Assembly (NCBI GenBank): GCA_001592805.2
Contig: CP051140.1
Span: 2,481,501-2,545,500, forward strand
Length of the DNA: 64,000 nucleotides
Source: Peltaster fructicola
Taxonomy: Eukaryota > Ascomycota > Dothideomycetes
Reading direction: 5' to 3'
Shown here: positions 1-11,014 of the stretch, one piece after another
Position numbering within the stretch: position 1 is the stretch's first letter
How the letters are laid out: every line of letters starts with the position of its first letter
Position numbers and translations under genes: made by a program
The notes under the pieces: generated by a model
Seen by the model: the letters and a program-made list of their open reading frames with translations, nothing else
What the model was told of the DNA's origin: nothing
Database searches by the model: none

Positions 1-389
1 CAGCCAGCCTGTCTTGGATTGGAGGCGAGATGAGGTCTCACTGCAAGGCCCAGAAATCTATCCTGCAAACATTGTCTTATTAGCGATCATCACATGTTTC
101 CCTACGAGCAATGGCCAATGTTGATGGTCATCGAGTGCGGTCTGGAATGGTCCTAGAAATGTCGTACTTCAACACCATAGTGGTTGCTCGTAGATCTCGA
201 CGATAAGCAAGCAGCATCAAAGGCATGCCAATCAGGAACAACACTGATTAGGATGTTCGTGCACATTGTAACGTTGATGTCAATGAGAGCGGCCGCAGAA
301 GACCTTAATAAGAGGTGACACGCGCGCCAAGACTTCCGTGCAGCTACATAACATCACTCTTCGATCAAAATCTATCCCACTCTATCAGC
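1..389. other. 5' flanking region, no gene seen
   Basis: No open frame here has family-like composition and I see no RNA gene. The right part is presumably the leader of the small gene that starts at 390. Confidence 0.5.
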
Positions 390-854
390 ATGTCGAGCGA
401 AGCTCTTATCGCTAGCCAAGAGGACATTCAGCCATTCTTCACGATCATCGAGGATGCAGAAGGCGACATCATCCACCCACAAGTCCACTATGTGTTCTCC
501 GACGACGATCCCGAGCTCTTGACATCAGCTGCCATTGAACATCCTCATCGTGTTGTCCTTATAGATACTGACGGCAAATCTATCACAAATGTCTCTTCTC
601 TATCGCCTGACTGGCAAGCTGTAAGAGCGGATATCTCACAAGCACCATCGTGGGGAGATGAGGCCGCAAAAGGTTTCATGCTCCGAATCACTGGTAAAGA
701 GGCTACCACTTCACCGGCTGGTTCCCTCGACGAGCTCGTCGCAAGCTTCGATCGAGAGATGGAAAGCCTCGTTGAGCTTCTTGGGTGTGAAGAGACCAAG
801 ATCGCCGAGCAGGCACAAATTAAAGATGAATCGCAGCATGGCAGCTCTGAATGA
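390..854 (+). CDS. Conserved fungal protein of unknown function, acidic, 154 aa
   Basis: Single-exon gene of 154 codons. I choose the ATG at 390 (product begins MSSEALIASQED) because the frame upstream reaches 315 only through a GTG codon and has biased, unconserved-looking composition. The protein is acidic and soluble, with no signal peptide or membrane segment. Its centre (IHPQVHYVFSDDD, then PHRVVLIDTDGK) alternates hydrophobic and charged residues as a small alpha/beta domain would, and the C-terminal 45 residues look like an amphipathic helix followed by a Gln/Glu/Ser tail. From memory, similar proteins are annotated as hypothetical in many Pezizomycotina; I cannot assign a reaction or partner. 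It is transcribed away from the window edge and is convergent with the cytochrome b5-domain gene. Confidence 0.72.
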   Translation: MSSEALIASQEDIQPFFTIIEDAEGDIIHPQVHYVFSDDDPELLTSAAIEHPHRVVLIDTDGKSITNVSSLSPDWQAVRADISQAPSWGDEAAKGFMLRITGKEATTSPAGSLDELVASFDREMESLVELLGCEETKIAEQAQIKDESQHGSSE

Positions 855-1193
855 ACTGCACACATCATGTTCACGGAGAAGGCAGCTCTTAGTGTCTTGA
901 TAGTAGCACTTCCAATCACAAGCACCAACAAGGAATCTCTTCTCATCAGCAACACACCTCACGAAACATCAGAGCCTCGAACAGAGCTGCAGCATTTCGA
1001 ACATCCTAGGATCAACTCTTTTAGACTGCCGTCCGGTGTACAGTCACACGTAGCGAGGGCCATGCTGGACTGCGAACTCGAGGCTGAGAACACACTTCTC
1101 AACAAAACATCTGGATTGAGACCCAAGATAGATGACCAGTCACCAAACTCCAGCATCTGGTGCATTGACACTACGTGGCATCAACGGAATACA

Positions 1194-2000
1194 TTAGTCT
1201 ATATCTTCTAGTGTTCCTTCGGCATCCTCTGACACCAATATACCCACTAAACATGCACTCAACATGCCCTCCCAATTCACCCAAGGATGAATATCCATAA
1301 ACAGCTTCGTGCCGTCACGTCCAGCACTCTTGAAGAGCTCCTTCTCACCTCCAGGATGGAAAGGCAGGTACGGCGTAATGTTGTAGACCTTGCCCTGGTA
1401 GCTACTCCATATAGGCTTGCCCTTCCTGCCATTCATCACCTTTAACTGCGATGGTGTTACTCGCTGAAGTGATGGCACTCCACTCAAGTTACTCGACCTG
1501 GTCAGAGATGCCCAATCCATCGGAGAGTGACCAGGGCTGAGAAGGACTTTGCCACGAGCATTTGAGCCAACACGCTGTTGACTGTTCCCAGGAGGACCTC
1601 TATTTGGGAGAGGACCTGAGGAACCACTAGGAGGCGGCATTAGACCTGCTGGTACCAGAGATGATCTGGGAGGTGCTGGCTGACGAGATGGCGCTTGTAG
1701 TGACCTGGGAGGTGCCAGATTCGAAGCCGACTGTGTTCCAGGAGAGATCCTTCCAGTTGGTGAATTGACATCAGTCTCCCGACGGTCTCTTGCTTCCGTA
1801 TGCTCAGTGAGCTCAAAGGATGGAACATCTGGTGCTATAACTTGTGGTTCTGCCTTTGGGGTACTCTGATTGTCTTCCTTGTCTGTATCGAAACCATCTT
1901 TGTCGGATGCTTGACTTGTGTCTGCTGTAGTTGTATCTGTAGGCGCTTTCTCGCCGGAAAGTGATATGGTTTGCCACAAAGAATTGAGCACCGATGTCAT
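1194..2000 (-). CDS. Cytochrome b5-like heme-binding domain protein (IRC21-type)
   Basis: Single exon, 268 aa from the ATG at 2000; the open frame extends six codons upstream only through a GTG. Residues 1 to about 180 are Pro/Ser/Thr-rich and look disordered. The last 85 residues form a cytochrome b5 domain: it opens with VTPSQLKVMNGRKGKPIW, has the heme-ligand motif HPGGE, and a second candidate heme histidine in the DIHPWVNWEGML segment. The plan of a long disordered N-terminus plus a C-terminal b5 domain with the HPWVNW variant matches fungal Irc21-type proteins and the b5 module of NCB5OR, and is unlike membrane-anchored cytochrome b5 because no C-terminal TM helix follows. Role: probable one-electron carrier in the cytosol or nucleus; partner unknown. 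It is divergent from the gene at 2182 with only about 180 bp between, so they may share a promoter. Confidence 0.85.
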   Translation of the reverse strand: MTSVLNSLWQTISLSGEKAPTDTTTADTSQASDKDGFDTDKEDNQSTPKAEPQVIAPDVPSFELTEHTEARDRRETDVNSPTGRISPGTQSASNLAPPRSLQAPSRQPAPPRSSLVPAGLMPPPSGSSGPLPNRGPPGNSQQRVGSNARGKVLLSPGHSPMDWASLTRSSNLSGVPSLQRVTPSQLKVMNGRKGKPIWSSYQGKVYNITPYLPFHPGGEKELFKSAGRDGTKLFMDIHPWVNWEGMLSACLVGILVSEDAEGTLEDID

Positions 2001-2181
2001 GTCTGAGTGGGTGCTCACTGTGCACGACGCTACTTCCGCACCGTAAAGCGTCTGTCGCTAACAACGTCAAGAGTTCATGTTTCGCAGATGTCGGGTTGTG
2101 GCGAGAGGTCGGCGTTGGAGATGAACTTTCTAGACTTTAAAGAATCGCAATTGCGCTCCTCAGACAATACCAGAACCAGCC

Positions 2182-2595
2182 ATGTCCTCCATCTCTCCAT
2201 ATATACGCAGCCTGCGGTACATCCGTACTCCTACAGTGCCACGAACATGCATTCGACCGGCCATGCAGCAACGAGCGCTGCCAACGCACATCCGATACAT
2301 GGCTAGCAAGTCCGCGGCAGATCTAGCAATCGAGGAGATTACCGAGCTCTATTCAACAGCACAGGACGAGTTCGAGATTGCGATGGAAGAGACGGAGAAG
2401 ATGTCTGTCTATGCAGAAGGTGATCGAGAGGCTGCGAAAGAAGAGCTCGAGAAGGTGCAGACAGCATACAAGAAGATTGTCAATGGATCAGACAAGCAGC
2501 TGGCGGAAGAGGTCAGCAGGAGGATAGGCACAAGGATTCGTGAGCTCGAGAATGGTGTCAAGCGAATGGAAGAGATTGCCATGGAGCATGATTGA
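2182..2595 (+). CDS. Small conserved fungal protein, predicted mitochondrial, helical
   Basis: Single exon, 137 aa, ATG at 2182. The first 40 residues are rich in Arg, Ser, Thr and Pro with no acidic residue, as in a mitochondrial presequence. After MASKSAADLAIEEI the protein is almost entirely charged helix (Glu/Lys/Ala-rich, heptad-like) ending RIRELENGVKRMEEIAMEHD. I remember similar short helical proteins annotated as hypothetical in other filamentous ascomycetes. No catalytic motif is visible, so a structural or assembly role is only inference. A second in-frame ATG (MASKSA) could give a cytosolic form of about 98 aa. Confidence 0.75.
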   Translation: MSSISPYIRSLRYIRTPTVPRTCIRPAMQQRALPTHIRYMASKSAADLAIEEITELYSTAQDEFEIAMEETEKMSVYAEGDREAAKEELEKVQTAYKKIVNGSDKQLAEEVSRRIGTRIRELENGVKRMEEIAMEHD

Positions 2596-3823
2596 AGAGC
2601 AGAGCGCCTGCAAAGAGCATGACATACTCAGAACAGGAGGCGACGACAGGCCACCATCGCTTCATCGTATCTCGCCCAAGATGCTGCCTATCGATCACAT
2701 CTCTGCGCGACCGCCAAAGCTGGGATGCAGTCGTTGGCGGTCATGCGCGCGGAAGGCCGAAGCCAGCGCTCGATGAGAGCTTCGTCTTGCTATGGGCAGC
2801 TCAGCTGCTGCCAAACCTATACAGAAGACCGTCGAGTCTGTTGTAATTGTATATCACAGGTTACCCTAGCCTTCCAATCGCTCAACACGCAGATGTCCCG
2901 AACATAAAATCATCTCTTTCGCTCGAAATATGAGCTTGATCCCATCAAAGCAACACTCTGATCCATGACAGTCTCTCCAACCCAAAGATAACTTTCAACC
3001 CATTTCTTGATACTCGGTGAGTCGCTGAATGAATCTGAACGAAGACTAGGACTGTCAGGTCAGTCTAGGGACGATCTGTCCATCACTTCACCTACGTTAA
3101 GCCAGTGCTCCGTCGTACACCAGCGAGGAAAGCAGAGAAAAGGACCGCGTCAAAGGCGTAGTGTGTAAGTCGTCCGAGCTGGCATCATCAGTATTGTCCG
3201 TTCAGGCGCTCGCTCCAAACATACAACCATTATTGCGCTGTCGCTTCGGCGCGTCGCTTGTGGTGCTCAGTTGTTCGAACGACGTCGTATAAGCGTCATG
3301 CACTTGGATGCGCCGAGTCAAGGTGAGCCTGCGGAGAGTCTGTGGTATGTGGACGTCGTGTGCTCTCTTCTGCATCTGATGATGTGTCTAGGAGTAGAGC
3401 TCTACGCACTGTTTATCGTAAGCGTGCTGGTTGCTACGCACGGGCTGAATAGACTTTAAGCAGTACAGGGTCCTCTGACAAGATCTGGTGGGGTGATGCT
3501 GCTGATGCTCTGCTCTGCGTGGACCTGTCAAAGTATAAAATGATCGGTCTGATAAGAGATTCATTGACATGACGTAGAGCAGAAGCACCTACACGTGGGT
3601 TGGCACTGCTGGACTGTAGGACCGAATTGGAAACACGTTGAGTGGAACCCCGCCGGGCAGTACGGTGAGTGGGTGCGTGCTTGCCTGCTCAATGTTGTTG
3701 ATAGACAGAAAAAAGTACAGTTGAATCCTCCCTCCGTTTGGGTAACTCATTGCACGACCTCCACCTTCGCAAGACTCTCAAACCTTTCCTCGAGCGTCTC
3801 AGCTTCCTTCCCAAGCTGTAATC
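2596..3823 (+). other. Intergenic region and long 5' leader of pyruvate kinase
   Basis: About 1.2 kb with no convincing gene. It contains a 62-codon frame at 3271-3459 of unlikely composition, and at 3665-3708 a GTGAGT...ACAG segment of intron size (44 nt) that could be an intron in the transcribed leader. The last 75 nt are pyrimidine-rich. Confidence 0.5.
3752..3820 (+). promoter_or_regulatory. Pyrimidine-rich tract before the pyruvate kinase start
   Basis: A C/T-dominated stretch with repeats of CCTC, CTTCC and TCTC lies directly before the ATG at 3824. CT-rich tracts near the transcription start are well known for highly expressed fungal glycolytic genes, so I read it as the core promoter and start-site region. 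The assignment rests on composition and position only. Confidence 0.4.
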
Positions 3824-5501
3824 ATGGCCAACGCAACAGCTCACCAAGAGTATGGCAAGACTCGTGTAGAGTGGCTTGCCAACCTCAACACAGAGTACAA
3901 ACCACCAAAGAACTTCCGAAGAACTAGCATTATCTGCACGATAGGTCAGTACACACGACCTCGAGCTCTGCTCACACAGCTAACATGATCAAGGACCAAA
4001 GACCAACTCCGCAGAGAAGATCAACATCCTTCGAAATGCCGGACTTAACGTTGTTCGCATGAACTTCTCGCACGGCTCCTACGAGTACCACCAATCCGTC
4101 ATCGATAATGCACGCGAGGCGGAGCGCACACAGAGTGGTCGCCCAGTCGCGATCGCCCTCGACACAAAAGGGCCAGAGATTCGTACAGGAAACACACCCG
4201 GTGACGAGGACATCCCAATCTCTGCTGGCACTGAGCTCAACATCACAACCGACGAGAAGTATGCCACTTCAAGCGACAACAAGAACATGTATGTCGACTA
4301 CAAGAACATTACAAAGGTCATTGAGAAGGGTCGAGTCATCTACGTCGATGACGGAGTCCTCGCATTCGAGGTGATTGACGTTGTAGACGACCAGACAATC
4401 CGAGCAAAGGCTATCAACAACGGCAAGATCTCCTCCAAGAAGGGCGTCAACTTGCCAAAGACAGATGTCGATCTCCCAGCTTTGAGTGAGAAAGACAAAA
4501 ACGACCTAGCTTTCGGTGTCAAGAACAAGGTGGACATGATCTTTGCCTCATTCATCCGTCGAGCAGACGACATCAAGCATATCCGTGCCGTTCTGGGAGA
4601 AGAGGGCAAGGACATTCAGATCATTGCCAAGATCGAGAACCAACAGGGTGTCAACAACTTTGACGAGATCCTCAAGGAAACTGATGGTGTCATGGTCGCT
4701 CGTGGTGACCTGGGTATTGAGATTCCACCAGCCCAAGTCTTCATTGCACAGAAGATGATGATCACGAAGTGCAATCTCGCGGGAAAGCCAGCCATCTGTG
4801 CAACTCAGATGCTCGAAAGCATGACTTACAACCCTCGACCAACACGAGCAGAGGTCAGCGATGTTGGAAATGCAGTCCTCGATGGTGCAGACTGTGTTAT
4901 GCTGTCTGGAGAGACTGCCAAGGGCAATTACCCAAAGGAAGCTGTCACCATGATGCACGAGACTTGCTTGCTTGCAGAGCTTGCTATTCCATACGTCAAC
5001 GCATTCGACGAGCTTCGTTCTCTCGCACCTCGACCAGTGCCAACGACTGAGACCTGCGCAATGGCTGCTGTTGCTGCTTCTCTCGAGCAGAACGCTGGCG
5101 CTATTCTCGTGCTCACCACATCGTAAGTGCAAAGCATCTTGCACAGATCGTGACTAACAAGCCACAGCGGTAACACTGCACGACTGATCTCCAAGTACCG
5201 CCCAGTATGTCCTATCATCATGGTGACACGAAACGCCAGTGCTTCACGATACTCTCACTTGTACCGTGGCGTGTATCCCTTCCACTACGCAGAGCCAAAG
5301 CCAGACTTCAAATCATCACCATGGCAGGAGGATGTCGACAACCGACTGAAATGGGGTATCATGAACGCTATCAAGCTTGGTGTCCTCAACAAGGGAGATG
5401 CTGTGGTTTGTGTCCAGGGATGGCGTGGAGGAATGGGTCATACCAACACTCTGCGTGTGGTTCCAGCCGAGGAGGATCTTGGTCTCGATCAGGACGCTTA
5501 G
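3824..5501 (+). CDS. PYK1: Pyruvate kinase
   Basis: Catalyses phosphoenolpyruvate + ADP to pyruvate + ATP, the last step of glycolysis, in the cytosol. Three coding exons: 3824-3944, 3994-5122 and 5168-5501, giving 527 aa, the usual fungal length. Introns are 49 and 45 nt with GT-AG ends. Exon 1 ends [10 protein letters not shown] and exon 2 resumes [10 protein letters not shown], restoring the conserved TIGPKT N-terminus. Further signatures: [25 protein letters not shown], the catalytic-lysine segment [21 protein letters not shown], and the helix [23 protein letters not shown]. Exon 3 carries the C-terminal effector-binding domain ([28 protein letters not shown]). All expected active-site stretches are present and the frame is intact. 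Strong expression is inferred from the pyrimidine-rich leader. Confidence 0.97.
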
Positions 5502-6373
5502 TCTTGGAGCTCGATCAGAATGCTCAATGTCGTAGCATAAGCTTCTGTCGCCATAGTTGTACAAGCACTGTACCATGACAGGCTCCAGGAACGTCAGGAG
5601 AAACTAGTCCATATCTATTGCTTGACTGTATATGCTGCCTCGTACAGTCTTGGCAGGCTCCTGGAACATCAGACGAAGCTGCTCCCTTTCATTCGAAGGA
5701 GGACGCCGGTGAAGATCGACATCGCCGTGTCGGGGACTGATTGGATGAAGATCTCCTGTAATGCTTCGTACTCTGCAGTCAGAAATGTCAGGGTCTTGGT
5801 GGTATGCGGCAACCGGACTAGTCAAAACGGTCGATAGGTAGTCAGGGTTGGGTACCCAAAACAAAGCGCTGTTCGTTGAGAATGTTGTTGTCAGCTGGAG
5901 ATCAGAGCTACGATCAGAGGTTGTGCAGTAGGTGACACTCGCAGTATTTGAAGTTGCCCTTCGTCATGATCAAGCATAACATCGAAAGAAGAAGCAGCAT
6001 TCAGGAATGAAGCGCAAGGAGAGTTTAGAAAGTCTATTTGTGGCAGGGAGGTGGAGGACAGACCCTGAGGCATGCGACAAAACATCCACCGGTTAGACAC
6101 CCATTCAGACACGGCAGATGTCTTGGTGGGAACTCTTGAGCTTTGACCTATCGTATTCCTCAAGACATGCACTCGAAGTGTTTTCCTTTTGTTCTCACCT
6201 GAAACACGTCTTCGCAGTTGTCTTCGAAGCCCACATCGCGCGTGGCCCTGCAATGCGACTCGCGCCTCGAAGCATCTGACAGCAGCACGGTTGAGACTGG
6301 AGCTGGACAACTCGATGAGCAAAGCTTCTTAAGCTATCCACCACCTTACTGACCGCAGTCACTCCTTGAAACG
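5502..6373. other. Intergenic region between pyruvate kinase and histidine kinase
   Basis: 872 bp with no credible gene. Two imperfect copies of a 19-bp word (5579-5597 and 5654-5672, about 16 of 19 matching) lie 75 bp apart just after pyruvate kinase. The rest is presumably the 3' UTR and the promoter and leader of the kinase gene. Confidence 0.45.
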
Positions 6374-9300
6374 ATGCCTCACGAAGACACTTCAGCTGCC
6401 CTGGCCCGCGCGCTCTCCGGTCTCGCGAAGAACTATGCATCCGACAATCCGTTCAGAGCCACAAACGGCGTGATAGAACAGATCACACTTCCTGGCGCAG
6501 ATACCGTCGAGAAGAGGACACTTGAACGAGAGATCAACAGTCTAGCTGCAAGGATTCGATTTCTCGAGAACCGAGCAGCAGCAGCCAGCACATCATCGAA
6601 CTCGTTGCCAGTCACGCCGAATGAACCTAAAGCGTCAACGTTGGGCGCCTCAACTCCTTCCTCGCCGCGATCAAGCTATATCTCGCGCCAGCGCTCGACG
6701 TCATGGGTCAACAATCTGTTGGCAAGAGATGAGAACCAGCACAAGCCTCGTCAGCTGACAGAGGAGCAACTGGATGTTCTCCGAGAGCATGTTGACCAGC
6801 AAGCAGAAGAGATCAAGAGTCAGCGCGACTTCATAGACAGCATCAAATCACAGCTATATCACCAACAGGAGGCCACCAGAGCTGTGCTCGATGGCCGTGC
6901 CAACCCCTCGTCAATCGAGCAGCTCAAACGCGAGATCGAGAAGAACGTTCAGATCAATGCTACATATCAGAAAGTGCTCAAGGAGATTGGAACCATTATA
7001 ACAGCCGTAGCGAACGGTGATCTGAGCAAGAAGGTGCTCATACATGCTACTGAGAAAGATCCGGAGATTGCACGTTTCAAGCATACGATCAATAAGATGG
7101 TGGACCAGCTACAACAATTCGCAGGACAAGTATCGCATCTTGCCAAGGATGTCGGCACAGAAGGACGCTTGGGAGGTCAGGCAGTTGTGCCAGGAGTCGA
7201 TGGAATTTGGGCAGAGCTGACAGTTAACGGTGGGTGTATATCATATGTTCTGCAGGAGACTGGCTAACGATGTTTAGTCAACGTGATGGCGCAGAACCTG
7301 ACTGATCAGGTGCGAGAAATCGCTTTGGTCTCTCGTGCTGTGTTACAAGGTGATCTAAGTCGCAAGATCGAACGACCGGCCAAGGGTGAGATACTTCAAT
7401 TGCAACAGACCATCAATACCATGGTAGACCAGCTCAGGAAGTTTGCTACAGAGGTCACACGTGTCTCGCGAGAGGTCGGTACAGAAGGAGTGCTGGGTGG
7501 ACAAGCCGAGATCGAAGGCGTACAGGGCATGTGGCTGGACCTAACGGATAACGTCAATGCTATGGCCCACAACCTCACATCACAGGTCCGTGATATTGCA
7601 ACAACAACCACTGCCGTCGCTAGGGGCGACCTCACACAAAAGGTCAAGGCACAGTGCAAGGGAGAGATTCTCGAACTGAAGAACACCATCAACGACATGG
7701 TCGACCAACTTCTACAATTTGCCCAAGAGACGAATAGGCTGGCCAAAGAGGTGGGTACTGAAGGTCGACTTGGTGGACAAGCTACAGTACACGGTGTCGA
7801 AGGTGCTTGGAAAGAGCTCACCGAGAATGTCAACGGTATGGCGATGAATCTCACCACACAAGTGCGTGAGATTGTCTCCGTGACCACCGCTGTCGCCAAT
7901 GGAGATCTTAGCAGGAAAGTGCAAGCAGACGTCAGGGGCGAGATACTGGATCTCAAGGTCACGATCAACACCATGGTCGACCGCTTGAATACCTTCGCCC
8001 TGGAAGTGTCAAAGGTTGCGAGAGAGGTCGGCACGCTGGGCAAGCTCGGCGGTCAAGCTCATGTCGAAGGCGTCTCAGGCAAATGGAAGGAGCTCACAGA
8101 CAACGTCAACACCATGGCAGGCAATCTCACAACCCAGGTGCGTAGCATCTCGGACGTGACCACGTCGATTGCAAATGGCGATATGAGTCAGCGTATCGAG
8201 GTGCACGCCCAGGGCGAAATCCAGACGCTGAAAGACACGATCAACGACATGGTCACCAGGCTTGATGCTTGGTCGCTATCCGTCAAAGCTGTAGCACGAG
8301 ACGTTGGTGTGGATGGCAAGATGGGCGGTCAAGCAGACACAGGAAACATCAGCGGTAGGTGGAAAGAGATCACGACCGATGTGAATACCATGGCACAAAA
8401 CTTGACATCACAAGTCCGTGCTTTCGGTGAGATCTCTGATGCTGCTATGAAGGGCAACTTCTCAAAGACCATTACAGTCGAGGCATCCGGAGAGATGAAC
8501 GAGCTCAAGAACATCATCAACAAGATGGTCTTTGGCTTGAGAGAGTCGATCCAGCGAAACAATCAGCAAAGGGAAGCAGCCGAACTCGCCAACAAAACGA
8601 AGTCGGAGTTCCTTGCAAACATGTCTCACGAGATCAGAACGCCAATGAATGGCATTATTGGTATGACGCAGCTCACACTGGATACCGAGCTGGAGCAGAA
8701 TCAGCGAGATATGCTGAGTACAGTCTTTTCGTTGGCGAACAGTCTACTCACGATCATCGATGACATCCTCGATATCTCCAAGATCGAAGCCAACAGGATG
8801 ATTCTGGAAGAGGAACCATTCTCACTCCGCGGACTCGTTTTCAGCAGTCTCAAATCACTTGCTGTGAGGGCGAATGAGAAGGACATCAGTCTGATGTACG
8901 ACATCGATAGCTCAGTCCCGGATTATGTCGTTGGCGACTCCTTCCGTATGCGACAGATCATTCTCAACCTTGCCGGCAACGCTATCAAATTTACAGAGCA
9001 TGGAGAAGTGCGTGTCAAGATCGGCGCAGACAATGGGTCTCGTTGCGATCCTGGAGAAGTGGTTGTCAAGATAGCCGTTTCCGACACAGGCATCGGCATT
9101 CATCACAACAAGCTGGACATCATCTTCGACACTTTCCAGCAGGCCGATGGCTCAACGACACGACGTTTCGGAGGTACAGGTCTTGGGCTGTCGATCTCCA
9201 GACGACTTGTCACACTCATGCGTGGTAAGATGTGGGTCGAGTCGAAGTATGGTGAAGGCAGTACATTCTTCTTCACATGTGTTGTACGTCTCGGCACTCC

Positions 9301-10362
9301 AGATCTCACGAGGCTATCACCAGCTTTGTCACAGTATCGACAACACAAAGTGTTATTCATCGATAGCGGCAACAACGACAATACGCAAGAGATCGCAAAG
9401 AGCGTTCGTGCACTTGATCTCGTCCCGACAATCATCGACGAAAACTCGCTGGCAGGCGACATCGACCCTACTGCTGTGTTTGACGTCGTGCTGGTGGGCT
9501 CCAGCGATGTTGCACAGCACATACGAACGATCGAACGATTCAAGTATGTGCCAGTGGTCATGCTAGCACCAAAGATCTCTACTAGCTTCAAGCATGCCAT
9601 GGAGAATGGCATTTCGAGCTACATGACCACACCTTGTCAGCCTATCGATCTCGGCAATGCACTCATACCAGCACTCGAGAACAGGGCGGCTCCTAGCTCG
9701 ATGGACCATTCAAAGTCGTTCGACATTTTGCTGGCTGAGGATAATGCTGTCAACCAAAAGCTAGCAGTGAAGATCTTAACCAAGCACAATCACAAGGTCA
9801 CAGTCGCAAACAACGGTCTGGAAGCGCTAGAAGCCATCAAGCTGAAACGTTTCGACGTGGTACTCATGGACGTGCAGATGCCGGTCATGGGAGGTTTCGA
9901 GGCGACAGCGAAGATCAGAGAGTACGAGAGCAAGCACGGACTGACACGATCTCCCATCATCGCTCTGACAGCACACGCGATGCTTGGCGATCGTGAGAAG
10001 TGTATACAAGCTCAGATGGACGAGTATCTGAGCAAGCCTCTGAAGCCAAATCAGCTCATCCAGACCATCCTCAAGTGTGGTACGCTTGGAGGTGCGTTAT
10101 TGGAGCGGAAGAACGACAATCGCAGTATTGCTGCCGGGGATGCACCAGCTGATGTGGGTCTGCTTACTGTTCCACAGGGTCGACCAGGCATGAGTACACG
10201 AGGATTCACAGAGGGCGGTCCAGCAGGACTGGAGAGCCCGGCGATTCTGACGGCTGATGCAGATGATCCCATGAATGTCAGGGTAAGTGATGCTGCTGTA
10301 CGTTTGATCGACGTGGTGCTGACCTGTAGCAGGATCTCCTCGAGCGAGCAAATAGTACTTGA
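6374..10362 (+). CDS. NIK1: Group III hybrid histidine kinase with HAMP repeats (osmosensing, HOG pathway)
   Basis: Cytosolic hybrid histidine kinase of the Nik1/Os-1 family, which acts above the HOG MAP-kinase cascade in osmotic stress and is the known site of action of phenylpyrrole and dicarboximide fungicides. Exons 6374-7229, 7278-10282 and 10333-10362 give 1296 aa, normal for the family. The introns are 48 and 50 nt. After a coiled-coil N-terminus (to about residue 200) come six HAMP-like repeats of about 92 residues, each with a G(D/N)(L/M/F)S/T...GEI..LK motif, MV..L, GGQA and NVN.MA.NLT. Next are the H-box SHEIRTP (His736), N-box [16 protein letters not shown]1 DTGIGI and G2 [12 protein letters not shown]-terminal receiver follows, with [10 protein letters not shown], phospho-acceptor Asp1150 in [11 protein letters not shown], and LSKPLKP. 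There is no TM segment. The last exon encodes only nine residues (DLLERANST). Confidence 0.97.
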
Positions 10363-11014
10363 AGATTCGGAGAGCAATTTTTTGTTCACTACACACACGA
10401 TACCCAGCTTGAGCCTGACGAAAGGGCCAAGCTTCATCCTCTACTCCGCGGGAGTAGTAGTAGCAGCATCATCATCTGGTTGTTGGGCATGGAGAGCCGT
10501 CCGAGGGAACCATTCTCAGGAGAAAGCCATGGCGTACGCAATGATATCATAAGTCCAACAGAATCACATGAATGTGTCACCATTGACATGTGTTTGCCAA
10601 TATCAGACATAACTCCTAACCGGTTGTGATGACAAGTGCCATCCGGTCAGCGGGGCCAACGGTCTATTGACCGAGTCGTGTGATTAGTGATCGGCTTGCT
10701 GAGCCTCTCAAATGCCAGCGCTCGTATAGAGCTATGCCGTCGTTGCGCGAACTCGCACCCAGCAGCAACATCTTCCAAGGCCTTTGCTCATTCATAAAGA
10801 TCATTACTCAGCCGTTAGAGTGCAGATGGGCTGAAGCAGTGGACTGATCTAGCAGTGTAAGGCAGCCAAATTGTGTTATCTCACCTTCCGTTGAACTCTC
10901 CATCTCATCTTGCTTGTTCCAACATTTTTACCGCTCGAGTGGTAATCTCACCGTCTACCCGCGTCCCTTCCAGGCCGTACGACATTTTGGAGCTAATGAC
11001 CATATGAACAAAAG
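10363..11014. other. Intergenic region, promoter of the bZIP gene
   Basis: 652 bp without a gene. I see no repeat or RNA gene; it should hold the histidine kinase 3' UTR and the bZIP promoter. Confidence 0.45.

Noticed and set aside
3271-3459. 62-codon frame upstream of pyruvate kinase
   Set aside because: Far from the start, Leu/Val/Cys-rich by chance, with no conserved-looking motif.
7396-8043. Long open frame antisense to the HAMP repeats
   Set aside because: It mirrors the repeated codons of the kinase; its composition is Ser/Thr/Cys-rich with periodic repeats only because the sense repeats are periodic.
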